Source: Ciona intestinalis
Taxonomy: Eukaryota; Chordata; Ascidiacea; Phlebobranchia; Cionidae
Assembly: GCF_000224145.3 (NCBI RefSeq)
Contig: NC_020173.2
Location: forward strand, 5,775,039 to 5,839,038
Direction of reading: 5' to 3'
Length of the DNA: 64,000 nucleotides
This document shows, in pieces, positions 12,601 through 20,900 of the stretch (positions are counted from its first letter, which is position 1; every line of letters starts with the position of its first letter). The position numbers and the translations under genes were made by a program. Below the pieces are notes generated by a model that saw only the letters and a list, made by a program, of their open reading frames with translations, was not told where the DNA came from and searched no databases.

Positions 12601-14017
12601 AAGTTACCCTTTATGGAACTTTATGGATGATTGTTTTACTGTACGGCTAATAGTTGTCCATTTTACCATTCGGACCACTGGGTTGGAGGACTTGGAGCGA
12701 TTGCCACTAAGTGACTTGCTAAAGGACACACATAGAAAATGGTGACAATATTTGGTCCTGAACTGGTATCCTTAGGTTTAGAAGCGTTCAACATAATTTA
12801 ACTATAATAAGTTTCATGTACTACTCATACCTTGTAGCCTAACCGATTTCCATACTGCACGGGTATGGTTGTAGATGGCCAGAAATAAGTTTTATCTATG
12901 ATGGAGTTTCTTGTCAAAGATCTTGGGCGTATGTCGCCATCTGTAAGACCTTGCTGGCCAAACTCTAAGGACAGAAATGCATTGTAACTCATTAAAGTTT
13001 ATGGTCTTTTAGTTTTAAAAGTAATTACTACCAAAAATATATGAACTGCCTTTAATAAACGATGGGAACTCCAGTTATAATAAGAATTTACAAAATACTT
13101 AAGTAAGTCAGTACATTCAATTGCTTCAAAGGTAATGTGAATATTATTTAACCCAGAGAGTCTGTATATAAACATAAAGTATAAACATGTTTATATACGG
13201 ACTCTGATTTAACCCAATCTACATTGTAGGCTTTCGTTTACAAATGCCAAACTTTATTCCGCAAATTTAAAATTTTTGGTAATGTTGATGTTTTAGACCA
13301 TATTTCCCGCCTTTTTCGATATATTTAAAATATTCAAAAATAATCTTACTTTGATTAATTTCAAAAATGTCTTCCACGTCTGGTTCGCTATGAACTACAA
13401 CGTTCGAACTAAAATACGCTGTTGAAAAACAAAGATTTAATGTCTAACCGGTTGGAATACGGACAACAGTCGTTACAACACAGGTGTTCTGTTTCTTACA
13501 GCTTATTTTTGCATACAAGTTACAATTTACCAGTTATATAACTTTGTGGGTAATTATTTTAATTTATTTTTAATGCATGTATGGTTATTTGTTCAACTCA
13601 TAAAACACTGGGTTTGAACATTTGCCGTTAACTGTTTTTGCTCAAGGACACATATGCCCAAAATTGTAACAGTGTGACGTAGACGTCAATCAAGCATCTC
13701 ATACCGTTGTCAGTAACGAATCCTCCAGGACCGCTTAATCTCTGCTTCTTTAGCCTCGGCTGCAATTTAAACGTATAGTCCATTAGGAGTAGCATTCAAC
13801 TACATTGTAGAGACAACATGTTTAATATTTTATTTACTGTTGTAGTACACATGCCGTTTGTTAAGAACCACTTTTTAAATGAACACAAAAGCAAATTTAA
13901 TGAATACTCTTGGGCAGTTTTAATGCTGCTTTAGTTTTTTTATAATTTAATATGACATTTTCATCTTACCTCAGCAAAAGCAGTTGCAAGTAGCACTAAT
14001 AAAACTAGACACTTCAT
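3698..14017 (-). CDS. Meprin-like astacin-MAM-MATH transmembrane metalloprotease, copy 2
   Basis: Sixteen exons: 13970-14017, 13705-13759, 13350-13418, 12831-12964, 12356-12465, 11866-12041, 11424-11526, 10958-11073, 10423-10599, 9867-10014, 9041-9195, 7762-7937, 5987-6208, 5094-5202, 4176-4488, 3698-3764. They sum to 2178 nt (725 aa) with every phase matching. Order: signal peptide 1-16; propeptide with GD motif to about 75; astacin domain with zinc ligands H167, H171, H177 and Met-turn SIMHYG; MAM about 275-445 (CNFEEEAICGYVQD, ending VIAIDDVSIL); a MATH/TRAF-like domain about 455-600 (LPWPFYNQVVKIGVVDQ), as in meprins; a His/Asp-rich stretch 630-644; transmembrane helix about 663-686; 40-residue cytoplasmic tail. 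It is probably a cell-surface protease. No EGF module is evident before the membrane, unlike vertebrate meprins. Family call is firm, orthology is not. Confidence 0.92.
3788..4115. repeat. Two tandem SINE-tail copies plus SINE core fragment
   Basis: Two ~100-bp tail repeats (about 3793-3900 and 3895-3995) are followed by GCCCACAATGGTGGCAGC and GAGCCTTGAACCCATACC, which is the SINE core and B-box region in reverse. It lies in the last intron of protease copy 2. Confidence 0.6.
4533..4731. mobile_element. MITE, family A (TA-flanked, ~195 bp)
   Basis: Ends read GGTTGGGGAAAGATGGGACAC and, inverted, AAGTGTTCCATCGCCCCCCC next to TACTATA. The interior has the family marks TTTTAAACA, ACGGTCTATGGGAGTCGTGAG, and TTTGTTTACTACCAAATG. 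The palindromic ends beside TATA suggest a Tc1/mariner-type non-autonomous element. It sits in an intron of protease copy 2. Confidence 0.75.
5330..5780. repeat. Diverged copies of the 97-bp repeat (family C)
   Basis: Several decayed units carry the family phrases CAACATTGTATATGCA, TTCTATATGGGTGAGG, CTACAGCGAGGCATGCCATG and GGCCAGAGTT, here in reverse orientation relative to the array at 43.7 kb. All lie in the intron between exons 13 and 14 of protease copy 2. Confidence 0.55.
6280..7410. mobile_element. 1131-bp non-autonomous hAT-like element
   Basis: The element begins CATAGGCGCCGAG and ends with the exact inverse CTCGGCGCCTATG. It is flanked by identical 8-bp direct repeats ATTCAATG (6272-6279 and 7411-7418). 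Perfect 13-bp inverted ends with an 8-bp target duplication are the hAT signature. No transposase frame is present. Inside are about three ~23-bp units (GTTTAACGTCCACGTGCGTC) at 6515-6580 and an ~80-bp duplication at 6766-6900. One base (6737) is N. It is inserted in the intron between exons 12 and 13 of protease copy 2. Confidence 0.85.
6495..6585. repeat. ~23-bp tandem repeat inside the hAT-like element
   Basis: Units of the form GTTTAACGTCCACGTGCGTC follow one another about three times with small changes. Subterminal tandem motifs of this kind often bind transposase in hAT elements; that role is only inferred here. Confidence 0.6.
8229..9029. repeat. 60-bp minisatellite, about 13 copies, with 180-bp higher-order pattern
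   Basis: The unit (starting ATATACCAACAATTGCCAG) repeats at exactly 60 bp with almost no differences, and the last units carry small changes including a 3-bp loss. One variable site, GGCACC or GGCAGC, runs C,C,C,G,C,C,G,C,C,G,G,G,G, so three consecutive 180-bp trimers are visible. Because 60 is divisible by 3, several frames on both strands stay open for ~260 codons, but these are not genes. The array ends 12 bp from the 5' splice site of exon 11 of protease copy 2. Confidence 0.97.
9271..9464. mobile_element. MITE, family A
   Basis: The left end reads CTGTGGGGGAAGACGGGACACC. The interior phrases GTTTTAAACAATTA, ACGGTCTATGGAAGTCGTGAG and CCAATTGGGACGAGAAAA lead to the inverted right end ATGTCCCATATTGCCCCAG. 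Intronic in protease copy 2. Confidence 0.75.
10068..10345 (+). repeat. Two decayed SINE-tail repeats
   Basis: Two copies (about 10068-10130 and 10225-10345) keep GTAACTTTTTTATCCTTATG, AACAGTCGTTTT and GTGTTCTGTTTAATACATC but are interrupted and diverged. They lie between exons 9 and 10 of protease copy 2. Confidence 0.5.
11615..11740 (+). repeat. SINE-tail repeats
   Basis: One copy at 11615-11690 runs into the start of a second (CTTATTTATCCTCGCATGGG) that stops after ATAACACAGGTG. Intronic in protease copy 2. Confidence 0.6.
12505..12745 (+). repeat. SINE tail joined to SINE core
   Basis: The ~100-bp tail (CATTTATCCTTGCATGACGG to AAGTTACCC) passes straight into GGACCACTGGGTTGGAGG, AAGTGACTTGCTAAAGGACAC, the SINE core in reverse. 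This junction is one of several showing that tail and core belong to one composite element. Confidence 0.6.
13154..13206. mobile_element. 53-bp palindromic micro-element with 8-bp target duplication
   Basis: The insert starts CAGAGAGTCTGTATATAAAC and ends GTTTATATACGGACTCTG, forming a long imperfect hairpin. It is flanked by identical 8-bp copies of ATTTAACC (13146-13153 and 13207-13214). The same ends and the same duplication length occur at 33813-33850. CAG-type ends with 8-bp duplications fit a hAT-mobilised element, although it is far below usual MITE size. Confidence 0.8.
13455..13560 (+). repeat. SINE-tail repeat
   Basis: A diverged copy reading ACAGTCGTTACAACACAGGT and GTGTTCTGTTTCTTACAGC, ending at ACCAGTTATATAACTTTGTG. 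It lies between exons 2 and 3 of protease copy 2. Confidence 0.5.
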
Positions 14018-14394
14018 TCTGTCTGCTTACAACCTAAAATATTTTCAAATTTATCTCAGTAAAATTAATACTAGTCAAAAAATGCCACTCTCATTAAATT
14101 TAATAAAAGTCAAATTTTAAAGCCGAATGGCATAAAACCACACATCATTACAAAACACAATCACACCGATTGACCCTACCGCATACTGCAATAAACCAAT
14201 GCTGCTAAATGTGTTTAATAAGTCAACAGATGCCCTGATAAGGTGATTAGCTGTATTATTGTTTGTGGTTCTGGTTGGGGCAATGTCCATATTGCATAGA
14301 TTGTAATGTTTGCATTGCATATCTCGTAATACCTTTCGGTGACCTTAGTTTTGATTATATTGTAAGTTGTTTTGTTGAAAACCCATTTATAACT

Positions 14395-14690
14395 GAATTA
14401 GTAAGCCTTGTATAAATACACATTACTGCCTGTTGTAAGACACCCATGTTATAACTGAATAGTGAATATGATATGTATAAATACACTATATGTGCCTGGT
14501 GTATAAGAAGACACCCATGTTATAACTGAATAGTGAATATGATATGTATAAATACACTATATGTGCCTGGTGTATAAGAAGACACCCATGTTATAACTGA
14601 ATAGTGAATTTGATATGTATAAATACACTATATGTGCCTGGTGTATAAGAAGACACCCATGTTATAACTGAACAGTAAGGCACAAAGTGT
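14395..14690. repeat. 71-bp-period minisatellite, about four copies
   Basis: The phrase GTGCCTGGTGTATAAGAAGA recurs at 14493, 14564 and 14635, exactly 71 bp apart, with ACACCCATGTTATAACTGAA between. The same period and related sequence occur at 16140-16680. The phrase ACCCATGTTATAAC also resembles the SINE-tail repeat, so the array may have grown from one. Confidence 0.85.
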
Positions 14691-14902
14691 ATGAAGTCAC
14701 CATATAGTTAAAACTTAATTTACTGGTCACTGTTTCTAGTAACCAAAACTGAAACAACTTATAAACTCCACATATAATTTGGCGCAATTTTATTTCCATC
14801 ATTTTTAATACACATACATTGCATATATAATTAATAATACATCGCATATAAGATTTATTTCACGCCAATTGCACATAACACAAAATTAGTCAAAAGTTTC
14901 AA

Positions 14903-14908
14903 TTTATT
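14903..14908 (-). terminator. Poly(A) signal AATAAA of protease copy 3
   Basis: AATAAA on the minus strand lies 11 nt after the stop codon of copy 3 (TAA at 14920-14922). The context GAAATAAA is the same as in copy 2. Confidence 0.55.
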
Positions 14909-14919
14909 TCATGAATCTT

Positions 14920-17900
14920 TTATTTTTCTGTATGGCTTCTTCTGAAAGTAATAAACATCAGATTAATAATAAATAAACATAAAAGAAAAACTAATACAAT
15001 GTTTAACACAAAACTTTAAAGCAGTAAAGAAATAGTACTCCGAGAGAAGATGGCACACTTTTAGCCCATAATATCCAAATACCCTGATTGTGTTTTAAAC
15101 AATTAACAATGGTCTATGGGAGTCGCGAGGATACGGTTTTATAATTCTTTGAATGTTCTTTATTTACTACTGAACGGGGCGAGAAAATAGAATGAAAAGA
15201 TGTCCCATCTTCTTCTAACCTGTTATACCACAGGATGTTTGAAGCCAATACCCATATGATGGTGTTACTATTACATATGTTGTTGAGAGGATAAATAAGT
15301 TACAATCAAAAGCAAATTTTAAACATAAAGAACACATAATATTTCACCTGAATCCCTTCATAACCTTAGAGAGTTCGCTGGACCGTGACCAGAATATGTA
15401 CATCATCACAAGGCTCATTATGACAAAGACAGAAGCAGTTGTGAGGGAAACAATAGCTATTGCTGCAGTTTGGTTAAGTTCATCATTATTCATTTCAGTT
15501 TCTGCACATTTTGGTCTCTCCATGACATCATCAATAGTTTTTTCTTCCTCACTGTATGATGCAACATTGGGTGCAGAGCGTGTGGTCCAGGATGTCATAT
15601 CTAGTAATGTTACTTCATTTTAATTGCACAGTCGAACACTAGCCAGCTAGAAACAACGCAAATAATAGCATTCTGATGGTTTATTTTGTTAAAAGACTTT
15701 ATTTGTAAGTCTCTCAACTGATCTGGTACTGTATACTTTACTAGACACATGGAAAGTAGAATCATGTTATAATGTAACTGATTTCAATCAACAAAAAATA
15801 AAAAAACGGACAATTTTTATCCCAATACAGTTTTTGTCTTTCTTAAACCTAAGTCTGAATACTACACACACACCTACTAAAGTACCATTACACTGTAATG
15901 CACTGATTTGAATCAACAAAAAAAGAACATTTTGAAACATGGGTTAGTAGTTACATGATTAATTACCTGTAACTTGCATGGACACCATCAGCTGATCATG
16001 CTTAAGGAAATGTCTAGTGTTCTGGATGTCACTGACTGACATGAAACTGGAGAATCCATAACCACTGTTTCTAGTCTGTGGATGTGGTAATGTAATATGA
16101 GTGCATACTGTACATTTATATTGTTCATGAGGTAAATGGCCTGTTATAATTCAACACATCATAATTCAAGCATGAAGTGTCCATGTGTGTCTGGTGTATA
16201 AGAAGACACCCATATTATAACTTGACAGTGAGCATGAGGTGTATGAATACACCATGTGTGTCTGGTGTATAAGAAGACACCCATATTATAACTTGACAGT
16301 GAGCATGAGGTGTATGAATACACCATGTGTGTCTGGTGTATAAGAAGACACCCATATTATAACTTGACAGTGAGCATAAGGTGTCTGAATACACCATGTA
16401 TGTCTGATGTATAAGAAGACACCCATGTTATAACATGACGGATGTAAAAAGCAAAAAAGTTATGACTTGACACTGACAGTGAGCATGATGTGTATATTTA
16501 ATATACTATGTGTGTCTGGTGTATAAGAAGATACCCATGTTATAACTTGACAGTGAGCATGAGGTGTATGAATACAACATGTGTCTGGTGTATAAGAAGA
16601 CACCCATGTTTTAACAGTGAACATGAGATGTATGAAAACACCATGTGTGTCGGGTGTATGAGAAGACTTGGCAGTGAGCGAGTGTGAACTCACTTTATCA
16701 ACCTACACAACTGAAAACCCTGATTACCGATGTAGGTTTATCCCACGAGCCACCAGAAGAACTTGACAGGATGCTATTAGCTTGAGTCATCCTTGTTAGA
16801 GCATCAGGCCCTTGATCCACAATGCTGAACTTTATGTATCTGTTATACATTGGCCATTGTAGACTGTCATCATTCACCCCTTGTGCTACATAGTAGTACA
16901 TGGCCATGTATCCGTCCTTACTGTTAGAGGATCCAACTGGGTATATCTGTAGGAAAAAGATTTATATTTTGTGTGGCATAGAATTTTGGGTTTCTATTTT
17001 ATTTTTATATGTATTTATTTTGCGTGGTAGAAAGATGCATGAAATGCCCTGCTGTGGATAGGACCACTCCATATAGAATACATATATTTAAAAATAGAAT
17101 TGTACATTCTTTATCATTGGACGACTTTCCATATAGAATAGGTTTATACAGAATGTGAAGCCATCTTTGGCCCAAGTCTGTGGCTGACTACAGAGCTTCA
17201 TCACACGACTTTAACCACATAGCAAGCATTTTTAACTCTGTTTGAAATATAATGCTCAGAACCCAGATATATGTATTTAGAATTTTGTGAACCAACTCTG
17301 GCCTAAGCAATGCCTCGCTATAGGACCTTAACCGTATAGAAATTATTTCCAAACTCCAATACTGACCTTAACTTGGAATCCATAACCATCATCTGTATAC
17401 ATTAGTGGACTGTAGAAGTAATCTCCTCGCGCTGACGTGGCTAGTATTTGTGAATAATCATTTACCACAAAGTAAGTCATCTCACATGGCTTGTCAAGGA
17501 CACTCACATCATCAATGGCTATGACATCACCAGCAATATTGTCTGAAACAAGAGTGGAAAGAATGAATGTAAATTGTTATCCTTGTGGGCCGGAAAACAA
17601 AAATCGTTATAATACGGGTGTTCTGTTTCATACACCTCGTGCCCGCTCAGGAGTTTTGTGGCTTATTTCCTATTTAGTAGTAAACAAAGAATAAAACATA
17701 ATTAGGGTATTTGGATATTATGTGATAAAGGTGTCCCGTCTTTCCCCACTGTACTATATATTAAACTGAGGACCAACTGTACTAAGTTCAAACCCCAGTG
17801 TTGGAACTTACGTCCATTTCCAATGATTGCGAGTTTGTATTCACTTGGTGCAGAGATAGTTACACGCTCAGTCATCCATAATCCTTCATGGTCGCCAGAC

Positions 17901-20900
17901 AAAGTTGTAACAGGAGAACCAACAGAAAGGACATCCCCATTAACTGGGTCAATAGTTGCAATGGCAAGCCTTGAAATTAAGTTTAAAGGTAATTGCAAAG
18001 GTATAAATCAAGTTTACACCGAAATACATAGTGTAAAGTTGTTTCATTCATTCATAAACTACAAAAACCACTTGCAAAGGTAAAAAGTTTAGATTGAAGT
18101 ATGTGATGTAAAGTTTTTTCATTCATTTATAAATTCTGGATACTATTTCTAGATAAAGCTTAACAAATAAGTAGCGGGATAATTTACATCAAGAAAACGA
18201 CAAACAAATATATATAACAAAATGTTCTTTACTTTATTAGAAATCTTTGCAGAAGTAAAATAGATATGCTTTGCTGATTTAATGTCAGCAAAGCATACCT
18301 CTTGTGTTACTTAATGTCTTGTGTTACTTAATTGCTCATAATAACTTTGTTTCTATAACTTTGTATCATTTCGACTTACTCGAGAGAAGCAGTGCTTCCA
18401 GTTTGCAAATCCATATAATAAGAAACTTCCAAGCATTGTTGAGCAACAGTGGATTTGTATTTCATTGAATACATGGAGGATGTGGCAGCACTTGTGTCCA
18501 ATAACATATAACTACCTATAAGTCAAGAGAGAAACTGTTAATAGCAAACTTACATATTTTATTACCAAGTAATTACAGACTTTACAGTTTGATAGTACAC
18601 CAAAAGCAGCCAGGTAAACAGAATATGGCATAGTTTGATATATTACAGTTACAGTTGAACTCCATGGACTTAATGTAGTACTCATAAAAAAAGAAATGAC
18701 ACTTAATAACAAATAAAACAAGATACATCCAGCTGTTTAATGAATACAATATACGTAAATACATAACACTCTATAACAAGGTACATAAGTTTCATAATAC
18801 CTAGCAGCAGGAACGGCTTATACATTTTTCTGGTAGTCTTTTAGCTTATAAGTTATCTCATAGCCATAGGTACTAAAAAGATAAAAACGGCATTCTTGCC
18901 TTCTCCTGCCACTCCAGTACTTCCATCAGTTGTAGGTAAGACTCCAGTAACTGGTACTGAAGGAGAAGCCCCAACAATGTGTCTCACCCAATCCCCACTA
19001 TCGGTAAAGTCTTGCACGTACCCACATACTGTTTCATCCTCATAATTACAGTTGTATGAATAACGAAGCGTGTCTCCTGAATATTAAAAGTAAGAATCAT
19101 TTCAGAAAATGCATTTTTGCTTTCGGGGAATATTAAGCTAAATGTCATTTTTGAAATCGCGTTTATTTGCTGTTTGTCGCATTACTTGCAACCAAAAATA
19201 TTAAAAATTTTCTGGAATATTAAAGTAAAAGAAATTTTAGTCCGTGGGTTTTCTCTTGTCTAGTTGCATTAGTTTGCAACCACAAATGTAACGTATTTTA
19301 GAAAGTGGGTAAAACAGTCATGTGTTTTATATGTCTGCATAAAAAAGGGATGACATTTTACACAATTATTTTTTGCTCTCTGATTGCATTTATTTGGAAC
19401 TGTAATCTGGTTTTTGTTGCTTTTAATCTTTTTAATTATTGTTTGACAGCATTGTCAATGATGATCTTTCAGCACAAATACCTTTTTTATAAACATTAAA
19501 ATATTATCTTACCGCATTTGTACATTCGGTTTATCTTTGTCACATCTCCCTCACTAAAGGTTCTACGCTGACCAATCACATCTTGGAATGCAGGGTCAAG
19601 GGTCACAATAGTGGGCTGCCCATTGGACCTGAAAATTTAATCAAATTACAAGTAAACAAAATCAAAAATTTAAAAAAATTTAAGTTCTATGAAATACATA
19701 ACAAACAAAATCAAGCCCAACGAATAGTGTTGTATAACAGTTAAATATTGGTGTTATTGAAGAATCTTTCCCCCCCCCCCCACTTTATTTGCTAACCACC
19801 AACCCCTAGGGGGGCTTAGGTGATTAGGTGTTGATGGTTAGGGGGCTAGTGGTTATAGGGGTTAGTAGTTAGTGGTTATAGGGGTTAGGGGTCAGCAAAT
19901 AAGGTTGGGGGGGGGGATTCTTTACTAGCACCAAATATTTCGCTAAAAATGATATAATCAGTCTCTTGTACTTGATCCTGAACGATATTTCATTACGAGA
20001 ATTGCCTGACTTCATGAGCGCTTGATTACGACCAGATTCACAGAGTTGTTATTTATTTTTTAGTACTAAGGTATAATTTGTATGTTAATAAACCCATTGT
20101 ATTTGATAATACGGAAAAGTTAATAGTAGGGGTATGGTGTACCACAATGGATGATGCAATGCAGTTAATAACAACACAAAGTCAGGAATTTATCAAATGC
20201 AGCTTAAAAGTTTTATAATTATCAAAATTCTGCTTTAATGAATTTATCAAATGCTGCTTGAAATAAAAAAATAAACAAAAACAATGACAAGTAGGAGCTG
20301 TAACATTACGTACGAGAATGAGGTGTCACCGTAATGCATGACGGAGTCGTAATCGTAACGTACTCGTCTGTCGTCAACAACACTGTATGGATAGGAGTTG
20401 AAGTTGTGTTCCTTACCTGGAGTATGATGAGAAATAAATAAGACATAGACGGTTATTAAAATTAGAAAACTGGTTGCTTAAAATATTAAAACACCAACTT
20501 TTGTGCCACTATTCTACCAGTAATAAATAGAAAGTGAAACTGCCTATTTTAAGTTTAAGTAGCATTAAAAAATTTATGTGCAATAACATAAGAAAACATT
20601 GCAAACTGTTATTAAGAATAGTAGTGTTAAAACTTGCTCTACAACCACATTCTTTATCCAAGCTTTTCAATGCAATTCAATATGATATAAAAAGAAAAAA
20701 TGGAATTTTAAAATATTTAGGTTAAGACAACTTATATCATTTTCTGTAAAGATAATCCAAATGTTTGATCTTGCTGTACAATCACTTACCCTCATCCACG
20801 TTTTCCAGTGCAATCCTCACGTAGTGATCTCTATCAGTTCTTGACTGCTCGTGATAAATTCCAATCGCGTGCATCGTCTCATGCTCAGCAACTGCCATCT

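Larger units (their letters stand above)
14018..14919. other. Intergenic spacer between protease copies 2 and 3
   Basis: This spacer holds the upstream region of copy 2 and the 3' end of copy 3. About 14395-14690 is the 71-bp minisatellite listed separately. No coding region is supported. Confidence 0.6.
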
